DNA from: Duncaniella sp.
Lineage (GTDB): Bacteria > Bacteroidota > Bacteroidia > Bacteroidales > Muribaculaceae
DNA: 64,000 nucleotides
Reading direction: 5' to 3'
NCBI GenBank assembly: GCA_023664955.1
Contig: JAMPEV010000001.1
Span: forward strand, 595,756 to 659,755
Every line of letters starts with the position of its first letter. Position 1 is the first letter of the stretch. Under the pieces are notes generated by a model. The model made no database searches. It saw nothing but the letters and a program-made list of their open reading frames with translations, and was not told the origin of the DNA. Shown piece after piece: positions 54,225 to 61,434 of the stretch. Made by a program: the position numbers and the translations under genes.

Positions 54225-54272
54225 CTGCCTTTCGTTGACGTGGTAACGTTCATTCACATTAGCGAAAGGCAG
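54225..54272 (-). terminator. Hairpin downstream of ettA
   Basis: Arms 54225-54236 and 54261-54272 pair as a 12-bp stem (CTGCCTTTCG core, one G-U pair) with a 24-nt loop, 33 bp after the ettA stop. On the minus strand ATATGGTTTTG follows. With the promoter at 54134, this is all that is recognised in the 305-bp gap 54001-54305. Confidence 0.5.
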
Positions 54273-54305
54273 GTTGGTTGCAGTTGGGTTGTTAGATATG
54301 AGGTG

Positions 54306-55991
54306 TTACTCCATGAGCTTGCGATAACGGCGGCGAGTGGGTTCTTTGCCGTCATTATGGGCTTTCTTAAATTCTTCGTAGTCGGAATAAGAGCCTTCGT
54401 AGAACACTACGTTGCCGTCGCCCTCGAATGAAAGGATATGGGTGCAGATACGGTCGAGGAACCAACGGTCGTGGCTAACCACCACGGCGCATCCGGCGAA
54501 GTCCTCAAGACCCTCTTCAAGGGCACGCAATGTGTTGACATCAATATCGTTGGTGGGTTCGTCGAGGAGAATTACGTTACCCTCTTCTTTGAGGGCCATG
54601 GCAAGATGTAGGCGGTTTCGTTCTCCGCCGGAAAGCACCCCGATTTTCTTCTCTTGATCAGCTCCGGTGAAATTGAAGCGCGAAAGGTAGGCACGGGCAT
54701 TTACATCTTTACCGCCCATTCGGAACGACTCAACCCCCTGGGAGATAACTTCATACACACTCTTCTCGGGAAGGAGGTCGTGGTGGGTCTGGTCGACATA
54801 GGCGATTTTCACAGTTTCGCCCACGTCAAAGGTGCCGGCATCGGGCTTTTCCTGACCCATTATGAGACGGAAGAGGGTGGTCTTGCCGGCTCCATTCGGG
54901 CCAATGACACCAACTATGCCGCCTTGCGGGAGCGAGAAACTGAGGTCTTTGAATAACTGTTTGTTGCCAAATGCTTTGGAGAAACCCTGCACATCGATAA
55001 CTTTCGATCCAAGTCGCGGCCCGTTGGGGATGAAGATTTCAAGACGTTCCTCCTTCTCCTTCTGATCCTCGTTCAGGAGTCGGTCGTAGGATGAAAGGCG
55101 GGCTTTGCCCTTGGCTTGGCGTGCTTTGGGAGCCATTCGTACCCATTCGAGCTCGCGTTCGAGAGTCTTGCGGCGCTTGCTGGCCTGTTTCTCCTCCTGT
55201 GCCATACGCTTAGTCTTTTGGTCAAGCCATGATGAGTAATTCCCTTTCCAAGGAATTCCCTCGCCGCGGTCGAGTTCAAGAATCCAGCCGGCCACGTGGT
55301 CAAGGAAATAGCGGTCGTGAGTGATGGCTATGACAGTTCCGGGATATTGCTGGAGGTGCTGTTCGAGCCAGTCAATTGACTCGGCGTCAAGGTGGTTGGT
55401 AGGCTCATCGAGGAGTAACACATCGGGTTGCTGCAGGAGCAGGCGGCACAAGGCCACTCGACGGCGCTCACCTCCGGAGAGAGTTGAAATTTTCTGGTCG
55501 TCGGGAGGACATTGGAGGGCATCCATTGCACGGTCAAGCTTGGAGTCGATGTTCCATGCGTCGGCAGCGTCGAGCTTGTCCTGCAATTCTGCTTGGCGGG
55601 CAAGCAGTGCATCCATCTTGTCGGGGTCATCGAGCACTTCTGGGTCACCGAAACTTTCGTTGACCTTGTCAAACTCAGCCAAGAGGTCCATGATAGGTTG
55701 CACACCTTCGCGCACCACCTCTATCACGGTCTTGTCAGGGTCAAGCTTGGGGTCTTGTTCAAGATAGCCTACCGAGTAGCCGGGGGAGAATACCACCTCG
55801 CCCTGGTAACTCTTGTCAATTCCGGCGATAATCTTTAGCAATGATGACTTGCCTGAACCGTTCAAACCGATAATACCGATTTTGGCACCGTAAAAGAATG
55901 ACAGGTAAATGTTTTTGAGTACTTGTTTCTGTGGAGGGTAAGTTTTTGATACCCCTACCATAGAGAAAATTACTTTTTTATCGTCAGCCAT
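54306..55991 (-). CDS. ettA: Energy-dependent translational throttle protein EttA
   Basis: This 561-residue ABC-F protein binds the ribosomal E site and gates entry into elongation according to ATP level. It has two ATPase domains: Walker A GLNGSGKSS with LSGGERRR and LLLDEPTNHLD, then GPNGAGKTT (about residue 360) with LSGGERNR and ILLDEPTNDID. Between them is the charged linker (WLDQKTKRMAQEEKQASKRRKTLERELEWVRMAPKARQAKGKARL). The arm insertion in domain 1 and overall length match EttA rather than Uup. Confidence 0.95.
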   Translation of the reverse strand: MADDKKVIFSMVGVSKTYPPQKQVLKNIYLSFFYGAKIGIIGLNGSGKSSLLKIIAGIDKSYQGEVVFSPGYSVGYLEQDPKLDPDKTVIEVVREGVQPIMDLLAEFDKVNESFGDPEVLDDPDKMDALLARQAELQDKLDAADAWNIDSKLDRAMDALQCPPDDQKISTLSGGERRRVALCRLLLQQPDVLLLDEPTNHLDAESIDWLEQHLQQYPGTVIAITHDRYFLDHVAGWILELDRGEGIPWKGNYSSWLDQKTKRMAQEEKQASKRRKTLERELEWVRMAPKARQAKGKARLSSYDRLLNEDQKEKEERLEIFIPNGPRLGSKVIDVQGFSKAFGNKQLFKDLSFSLPQGGIVGVIGPNGAGKTTLFRLIMGQEKPDAGTFDVGETVKIAYVDQTHHDLLPEKSVYEVISQGVESFRMGGKDVNARAYLSRFNFTGADQEKKIGVLSGGERNRLHLAMALKEEGNVILLDEPTNDIDVNTLRALEEGLEDFAGCAVVVSHDRWFLDRICTHILSFEGDGNVVFYEGSYSDYEEFKKAHNDGKEPTRRRYRKLME

Positions 55992-56038
55992 ATATTATTT
56001 CTAATTTCAGATTTCTGTAAATAATGTTTATCAAAGTT

Positions 56039-56072
56039 CTCAGAGCCCGCTGAGTACTATGAGCCCTCTGAG
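56039..56072 (-). terminator. Hairpin downstream of def
   Basis: CTCAGAG (56039-56045) and CTCTGAG (56066-56072) pair as a 7-bp stem with a 20-nt loop that can pair further (GCTGAGTA/TACTATGAGC region). It lies 20 bp after the def stop on the minus strand. Confidence 0.35.
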
Positions 56073-56091
56073 GATAAGTTGGAAGTGCACC

Positions 56092-56661
56092 TTATCTTTT
56101 CTTAGTGGGTTTGGGTGCATATTTCACCGGGTAGTCACAGCGGGTCTTGCCGGTGATGATGTTGTTTAATTTCCCTTTGATTAGCTGTTTGCGTATCATT
56201 GAGATGTGGTCGATATATAGTTTCCCTTCTAAGTGGTCACATTCATGCTGGATGATACGTGAAATGAAGCCGGTGAATTCCTCGTCGTGCTCTTTAAGGT
56301 TTTCATCGAGCCACTTCATGCGGATATGTTCCACGCGGGGCACATTCTCAGAAAGTCCGGGCAGGCTCAGGCAGCCTTCCGAGCGGGTCACGGAGTCACC
56401 GTCAAGTACCTCTATTTCAGGGTTAATAAGAACGAGTTTTTTACCCTCGCATTCGGGGAAGTTATCCTTCACCGGATCGGCATCGATTACCACGATGCGG
56501 TCGTTTCGCCCTATTTGGGGAGCGGCGAGGCCTACGCCTTCACTCTCGTACATTGTATCAAACATTTGCTCAATCAGCTCCATGAGCCCTTCGTAATCCG
56601 GAGTGATAGGAGCTGACTCCTTTCTCAATACCGGATGTCCATATAGGTAGATTGGTAACAT
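56092..56661 (-). CDS. def: Peptide deformylase
   Basis: This 189-residue metalloenzyme removes the N-formyl group from new proteins. The three family motifs are present: GVGLAAPQIG (about residue 42), EGCLSLPG (about 95) and QHECDHLEG (about 137) with the metal-binding His pair and catalytic Glu. The C-terminal extension (YPVKYAPKPTKKR) is Lys-rich. It is 58 bp after ruvX on the same strand and may be co-transcribed. Confidence 0.96.
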   Translation of the reverse strand: MLPIYLYGHPVLRKESAPITPDYEGLMELIEQMFDTMYESEGVGLAAPQIGRNDRIVVIDADPVKDNFPECEGKKLVLINPEIEVLDGDSVTRSEGCLSLPGLSENVPRVEHIRMKWLDENLKEHDEEFTGFISRIIQHECDHLEGKLYIDHISMIRKQLIKGKLNNIITGKTRCDYPVKYAPKPTKKR

Positions 56662-56719
56662 ATTGTATCTTTTCTTATTTTATTTCAAAACATTGTGCAC
56701 CTGGAAGATTGTTGATTTG

Positions 56720-57142
56720 CTAACCGTTATAATCCCTGCTTTCGAGGTAGCTGTTCAGGATGATAACTGCTGCCATTCTGTCGATGGCATCCTTGTTGCG
56801 TCGGTCCATCTTCTTAACTCCAGAGTCAAGCATGGCTCGATGTGCGAGTGTAGATGTAAATCGCTCGTCAAAAAACACTACGGGGATTTCAGGTATCAAC
56901 TTCTTCAACCGATTGATGGCCGGAGTAATATAGCGCATGGAATCGGAGGCCTCCCCGGAGAGGTTTTTTGGTAGCCCTACGATAATCTCGTCGACCTGTT
57001 CGCGGCTCGTGTATTCCTTGATGAAATTTAAGAGTTCGGCAGCCGGGACAGTGGCGAGGGCGGTTGCAACGATGCGCAAAGAGTCGGTCACAGCGATGCC
57101 GCAACGCTTCCTTCCATAATCGATAGCCAAAAGACGACCCAT
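56720..57142 (-). CDS. ruvX: Holliday junction resolvase-like protein RuvX (YqgF)
   Basis: This 140-residue RNase H-fold nuclease acts in 16S rRNA processing or Holliday junction resolution. Markers are LAIDYGRKRCGIAVTD at the N terminus, VGLPKNLSGEASDSMRY, and FFDERFTSTLAHRAM; the C-terminal DRRNKDAIDRMAAVIIL completes the active site. Length is normal. A -7 box TACCTTTG (complement of 57223-57230) lies about 80 bp upstream and is divergent from the rplS promoter. Confidence 0.94.
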   Translation of the reverse strand: MGRLLAIDYGRKRCGIAVTDSLRIVATALATVPAAELLNFIKEYTSREQVDEIIVGLPKNLSGEASDSMRYITPAINRLKKLIPEIPVVFFDERFTSTLAHRAMLDSGVKKMDRRNKDAIDRMAAVIILNSYLESRDYNG

Positions 57143-57269
57143 AAACTTTCTTTTTTTTCATTAAGGCCATATCAAGCGAGTCGCCGATACGGGGCCAATT
57201 CGCACAGAATTCAATTCCAGTACAAAGGTACATAAAAAACGGTATAAAATTGAATTTATGTAAAATGTT

Positions 57270-57299
57270 TTTGATTTTCAATAAATTTCCGTAACTTTG
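57270..57299 (+). promoter_or_regulatory. Promoter of rplS
   Basis: TTTG at 57270-57273 and TAACTTTG at 57292-57299 with 18-bp spacing. The transcript would begin near 57306 with a leader of about 77 nt, long enough for autogenous control, though no structure was identified there. Confidence 0.6.
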
Positions 57300-57382
57300 C
57301 AGCCGATTTCGCAATCTCTGGCAGGACATGCAGCCTGTTTATATTGCGAGTAGTGTTAACATTTTTAATATTCGAATAGAAA

Positions 57383-57742
57383 ATGGACTTAATTAAAGTT
57401 GTCGAAGAGGCTTTTGCAACAGGCAAGCAGCATCCCGATTTCAATCCGGGCGACACTATCACTGTGGCTTACCGCATCAAGGAAGGTAACAAGGAACGTA
57501 TCCAGCAGTATCGCGGTGTTGTGATCCGCATCTCCGGTGAAGGCTCTAAGAAGCGTTTCACTGTACGTAAGATGTCAGACAACGTGGGTGTTGAACGTAT
57601 CTTCCCGCTCGAGTCACCGTTTATCGACTCAATCACCATCAATAAGTATGGTAAAGTGCGTCGCGCTAAACTTTATTACCTCCGCAATCTTACCGGCAAA
57701 AAAGCCCGTATCAAGGAGCGTCGCGTGGTTAAGAAGGACTAA
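57383..57742 (+). CDS. rplS: 50S ribosomal protein L19
   Basis: This 119-residue protein sits at the interface of the 50S and 30S subunits. [45 protein letters not shown] and the basic tail [21 protein letters not shown] are diagnostic. It is monocistronic, with its own promoter and terminator. Confidence 0.98.
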   Translation: MDLIKVVEEAFATGKQHPDFNPGDTITVAYRIKEGNKERIQQYRGVVIRISGEGSKKRFTVRKMSDNVGVERIFPLESPFIDSITINKYGKVRRAKLYYLRNLTGKKARIKERRVVKKD

Positions 57743-57778
57743 TCTCCCGATTACACACCACCAGTCAGAAAAGACACA

Positions 57779-57826
57779 AGAAACTCGGAATCGACCGTCA
57801 GGTAGGTTCCGAGTTTCTAATTTTGT
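57779..57826 (+). terminator. Terminator after rplS
   Basis: AGAAACTCGGAA (57779-57790) and TTCCGAGTTTCT (57807-57818) form a perfect 12-bp stem with a 16-nt loop, followed by AATTTTGTG. Confidence 0.75.
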
Positions 57827-57902
57827 GGCGATTAAGAACCCTTATCGTCACGGACCGTGGAATAGGCTTGCTTAAGAGTCGGAGGTGGAAACCAGGCGTC
57901 CT

Positions 57903-58040
57903 CTAAATTAGCGGTGCCACCATGGCTGCCACATCTGTGTCGCCAAAGAAGTCGGCAACAGTTAGCCATACCAATAGTAAGATGATAAGTATGACTGCGC
58001 CGATGGCAATCCATAATGTGGTTGATTTCTTCTCCTTCAT
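57903..58040 (-). CDS. Small single-helix membrane protein, 45 residues, unknown function
   Basis: Reading the minus strand from ATG (complement of 58038-58040) to TAG (complement of 57903-57905) gives a 45-residue protein. It begins with a Lys-rich cytoplasmic head (MKEKKSTT), then one strongly hydrophobic helix (LWIAIGAVILIILLLVWL) and a short acidic tail containing ADFFGDTDVAA. The head-helix-acidic tail layout follows the positive-inside rule. No homologue is recognised. The gene stands alone between rplS and the DUF3943 gene. A longer frame over the same DNA (57832-58143) has no such structure and looks like a shadow. Confidence 0.6.
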   Translation of the reverse strand: MKEKKSTTLWIAIGAVILIILLLVWLTVADFFGDTDVAAMVAPLI

Positions 58041-58173
58041 AACAATAGTACTTTAACAAATAGATTTTAACTTCTTTTACATATAAACACGTATGTGGAT
58101 GAAAAGGTTTGAGGGGTGAATACGTAGAATAGTGGTAAAACATACATCCGATATTAGGTGTTATAGTATAAAA

Positions 58174-58215
58174 GGGAAGATTAATAGTCCGGTAATTTGA
58201 AAGCGAAATCTTCCC
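58174..58215. promoter_or_regulatory. Inverted repeat upstream of the DUF3943 gene
   Basis: GGGAAGATT (58174-58182) and AATCTTCCC (58207-58215) are perfect 9-bp arms with a 24-nt spacer, ending 31 bp before the start codon. It could be a leader hairpin or a split operator. Confidence 0.35.
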
Positions 58216-58246
58216 ATTATTATACGTTTCAACTTTTTATTGGATT

Positions 58247-59221
58247 ATGCGACCGACATATTTGACATACTTGCGATTTGTAGTCTGCTGGCTTATGATA
58301 GTCAGTGAGGTCGCTACAATTTCCGCTTCCCGAATTGTGCATGACAAGCACTATGGAGAGATTTCTGACTCGGAGGATGTTTCGATAATGATGAATGTGA
58401 CACCTGCGGATATTCTAACGCCGGTGATTGAAACAGGGGTGCTTACAGTGGAAAGTATTAATGAGGCTGTTCCCGATACCCTTTCGGCGATATTCGCACC
58501 GGTGAATCCGTGCCACCATAATATATATCTCGACCCATATTCTATAAAAGGAACTAGCCATCCTGATTGGCAAAAAATGTGGACTAACACGGCAGTCCTT
58601 TCCGGCGCTTTTGTTACAGCGCTCTTTGTGCTGGAATGCTTGCCTGAGGATGCCACTGCTTGGAATCGAGAGTCGCTCCAAAGCAAACCGTTCTATAAGA
58701 GATGGTATGATAATATATTTGTTAAGTCGCCGGAGATTGACCACGACAAGCCTATTTTCAATTATATCCTCCATCCTTACGCTGGGGCAGCCTATTTCAT
58801 GAGCGCTCGTTCATGTGGATTTAGCTTCTTCCAGTCAATGCTTTATAGCGCATGTATATCAACGGTGGAATGGGAGTTTGGTATAGAGGCGTGTATGGAA
58901 CGTCCGAGTTATCAGGATATTCTGATTACTCCATTAATTGGTAGCGCTCTCGGTGAGCTTTTCTTCATGGCAAAACATCATATTGTTAATCATGACTACA
59001 CCCTTTGGGGATCGCGGGTGCTTGGTAATATTGTTGTGTTCCTTTTCGACCCCGTGAATGAGGTAATCAACCTTTTCCGCGGAAGTGATGAACGGAGTCT
59101 GCATCTTGGACGCAAAAGAGGTCATGACATAGCTGAGGAAAATTCAAATGGCTTTACTTCCACTCTGCTCCCCACGATGGTTAACGGAGCACCCGGGTTC
59201 AGCTTCCGCTGTACATTTTGA
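58247..59221 (+). CDS. DUF3943-family membrane-associated protein
   Basis: This 324-residue protein has an N-terminal signal or anchor segment (LRFVVCWLMIVSEVATISA) and a second hydrophobic stretch (TNTAVLSGAFVTALFVLECL). The core, from FNYILHPYAGAAYFMSARSCG through SACISTVEWEFGIEACMERPSYQD and ILITPLIGSALGELFF, matches DUF3943, a family of unknown function that appears to be outer-membrane or periplasmic. It is a single gene. Confidence 0.7.
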   Translation: MRPTYLTYLRFVVCWLMIVSEVATISASRIVHDKHYGEISDSEDVSIMMNVTPADILTPVIETGVLTVESINEAVPDTLSAIFAPVNPCHHNIYLDPYSIKGTSHPDWQKMWTNTAVLSGAFVTALFVLECLPEDATAWNRESLQSKPFYKRWYDNIFVKSPEIDHDKPIFNYILHPYAGAAYFMSARSCGFSFFQSMLYSACISTVEWEFGIEACMERPSYQDILITPLIGSALGELFFMAKHHIVNHDYTLWGSRVLGNIVVFLFDPVNEVINLFRGSDERSLHLGRKRGHDIAEENSNGFTSTLLPTMVNGAPGFSFRCTF

Positions 59222-59256
59222 CGGGTTTATTTTTTGTAAGATGTTGCCTGTATAAA

Positions 59257-59288
59257 ATTGAGATTGAAAAAATTTTTTATTATTTTTG
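59257..59288 (+). promoter_or_regulatory. Promoter of the Rpn-like nuclease gene
   Basis: ATTG at 59257-59260 and TATTTTTG at 59281-59288, spacing 20 bp. The predicted start near 59295 leaves a 12-nt leader and shows that ATG 59307, not TTG 59286, is the start codon. Confidence 0.55.
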
Positions 59289-59306
59289 CAAATAAAACAA
59301 CAAAGT

Positions 59307-60254
59307 ATGGCAGAAGACAACACTTACATCCGTTTCGACTGGGCAATAAAACATATTCTCCGCGACAAAGCCAACTTCGGCATCCTCGAGGGGCTTGTCT
59401 CCGTACTTTTAAACGAGGAGATTAAGATTGAGGAGATACTCGAAAGCGAATCAAATCAGGAACACAGCGATGACAAGTTCAACCGCGTTGATATCAAAGC
59501 GAAAAATAGCAAAGGGCATATAATTCTCATCGAAGTGCAGCTCACCAATCAGCTTGACTATATGCACCGTATCCTTTACGGCACTTGTAAAACCATAACC
59601 GAACACATGAGGAGCGGACGCAAGTATGAAGAGGTGAAGAAGGTGTATTCGATAAGCATACTTTATTGCGAGTACGGCCATGGAGATGACTATGTTTACC
59701 ATGGACAAACGGTGTTTAAGGGTATACATACCGGCAATAATCTCCAGGTGAATATCAGGGAGGAAGGTACGATAGTGCCTCGATTCCCGGGGACAGTATT
59801 CCCGGAATACTATCTCATCCGAGTAAACCAATACACCAAAATACCTGAAACGCCACTTGACGAATGGATTGACTATCTAAAGACAGGCGTGGTTAAAGAT
59901 GACACACTCACCCCCGGATTGAAGGAGGTCAAGGAAAAACTACGTATACTTTCGATGACTACGGAAGAGAAACGAGATTACGACAGGCACATGGACGCAA
60001 TCGCCACCCAAGAGTCGGTGTTCGAGACGGCAAGACTTGAAGGCAAACTTCAAGGACGTGAGGAAGGTATGAAAAAAGGTCGAGCAGAAGGCATAGCTCA
60101 GGGCCGTGAGGAAGGTCGAGCGGAAGGTCGAGCGGAAGGCATTGCCCAAGGATGTGAGGAGGGGAAGATGGAGATGGTACGTATGATGCTCGCGGGAGGT
60201 ATTTCACCGGATAAAATCAAAGAAATTACCGGCATTAGTGTCCGGGGTTTGTAA
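59307..60254 (+). CDS. Rpn/PD-(D/E)XK-family nuclease-like protein
   Basis: This 315-residue protein opens with DNTYIRFDWAIKHILRDKANFGILEGLVSVLL, then the nuclease core FNRVDIKAKNSKGHIILIEVQ, where the Asp and the Glu-x-Gln are the expected metal site. Proteins of this kind are recombination-promoting nucleases or relics of transposon-linked nucleases. Residues about 245-285 are degenerate repeats of Glu, Gly, Arg and Ala encoded by near-identical DNA (units of GAAGGTCGAGC), followed by a short helix (MVRMMLAGGISPDKIKEITG). Its host role is unknown. Confidence 0.8.
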   Translation: MAEDNTYIRFDWAIKHILRDKANFGILEGLVSVLLNEEIKIEEILESESNQEHSDDKFNRVDIKAKNSKGHIILIEVQLTNQLDYMHRILYGTCKTITEHMRSGRKYEEVKKVYSISILYCEYGHGDDYVYHGQTVFKGIHTGNNLQVNIREEGTIVPRFPGTVFPEYYLIRVNQYTKIPETPLDEWIDYLKTGVVKDDTLTPGLKEVKEKLRILSMTTEEKRDYDRHMDAIATQESVFETARLEGKLQGREEGMKKGRAEGIAQGREEGRAEGRAEGIAQGCEEGKMEMVRMMLAGGISPDKIKEITGISVRGL

Positions 60255-60340
60255 TTGCCTGAAACCCGATTTTATACCTAAGGGGCACTATTATCGACAA
60301 AAAGTTAATTGTAAGGATAAACAGTTCGGTAAAAATTGTG

Positions 60341-60348
60341 TAATTTTG
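60341..60348 (+). promoter_or_regulatory. -7 box before the DMT transporter gene
   Basis: TAATTTTG fits TAnnTTTG; no convincing -33 box at normal spacing. The start codon is about 100 bp downstream, at 60446. Confidence 0.4.
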
Positions 60349-60445
60349 CCGTTGAAAAGCGCCGGTGATGGCGCAAAGAAACGATTTATCTTTTCCTTTG
60401 GAAATTTAAATCAGTACATCTTAGTTAACCTTACCATGAGTTTTT

Positions 60446-61378
60446 ATGAGATTTAAGCGTTCAAATGCTAAGAATAGCAACATTGTGTACCATGTCGGTA
60501 CGGCATTAGTCGTAACGGCGTGGGGTATCTCGTTTATTTCCACCAAACTCCTCCTCGATTACGGTTTCCACCCTATTGAAATCTACATCTACCGTTTCAT
60601 CCTTGCCTACATCGCCATGCTTGCTATTTCCCACAAGCGGATTCTAAGCAACTCGTGGAAAGATGAAGGGTTGTTCTTCATGCTGGGTTTGCTCGGTGGT
60701 TCGATGTATTTCATTGCAGAAAATGTGGCATTGGAATATACTTACGTAAGCAATGTGTCGCTTATAACGTCACTATCACCGCTACTTACAGTATTACTTG
60801 CCAGTGCGCTGTATAAGAGCAACCGACCCGGCAAAGAGATACTGATAGGCTCATCATTAGCGTTCATAGGTGTGGGATTTGTGATATTTAACAGCAGTTT
60901 TTCACTATCCATAAAGCCGCTCGGCGATATCCTTGCGCTATTGGCTGCGCTCAGCTTTGCGGCTTATAGTATTCTCATAAAGAAGCTTAATGCTATATAT
61001 GATGCATTTTTCATCACTCGCAAAGTGTTCTTTTACGGAGTCTTAACCGCCCTTCCGGCGCTGCTTGTCGAGCCTGAGGTGACATCTCCGGCGCAACTTT
61101 TTCACACATTGCCGATGGTCAACTTTCTGTTCTTAGGTTTGGGATGCTCTCTTTTCGCATTCCTCATGTTTTCACTCGCGGTAGGTAAAATCGGAGCAAT
61201 CACGGCCTCCAACTATATGTACTTCCAGCCCGTGGTGACTTTGGTGTTCTCTTACCTTATTCTTAACGAGAAGATAACATTGATAGGATACATCGGATGC
61301 GCCCTAATCCTGATTGGGGTGTGGTTGTCTGACTATCTTGAGCAACGCAAAGAGCGATTGTACAAAAAGTCATTATAA
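60446..61378 (+). CDS. DMT-superfamily (EamA) transporter
   Basis: This 310-residue inner-membrane protein has ten helices arranged as two EamA repeats (ALVVTAWGISFISTKLLLDYGFHPIEIYIYRF and the second from GDILALLAALSFAAYSILIKKL). The terminal ITLIGYIGCALILIGVWLS is typical. Members export amino acids, nucleotides or other metabolites; the substrate cannot be inferred. A basic N terminus (MRFKRSNAKNSN) precedes helix 1. It is a single gene. Confidence 0.9.
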   Translation: MRFKRSNAKNSNIVYHVGTALVVTAWGISFISTKLLLDYGFHPIEIYIYRFILAYIAMLAISHKRILSNSWKDEGLFFMLGLLGGSMYFIAENVALEYTYVSNVSLITSLSPLLTVLLASALYKSNRPGKEILIGSSLAFIGVGFVIFNSSFSLSIKPLGDILALLAALSFAAYSILIKKLNAIYDAFFITRKVFFYGVLTALPALLVEPEVTSPAQLFHTLPMVNFLFLGLGCSLFAFLMFSLAVGKIGAITASNYMYFQPVVTLVFSYLILNEKITLIGYIGCALILIGVWLSDYLEQRKERLYKKSL

Positions 61379-61434
61379 CCTCTGCAAAAATTGTTGAAAA
61401 CGAAATTAATATATCCAATATAAAACGTTCATCC

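Noticed and set aside
57306..57382. Possible autoregulatory RNA in the rplS leader
   Set aside because: I could not find a stable stem or a known leader pattern by eye; only the leader length hints at it.
57832..58143. 103-residue minus-strand frame
   Set aside because: His/Cys/Tyr-rich with no domain or helix; it overlaps the better 45-residue membrane protein in another frame.
59286..59306. TTG start of the Rpn-like gene
   Set aside because: The TTG is the end of the -7 promoter box TATTTTTG, so it would not be transcribed. ATG 59307 fits.
60238..60456. 72-residue frame between the nuclease and DMT transporter genes
   Set aside because: It begins within the nuclease end, has no recognisable pattern and runs through a promoter box and into the next gene start.
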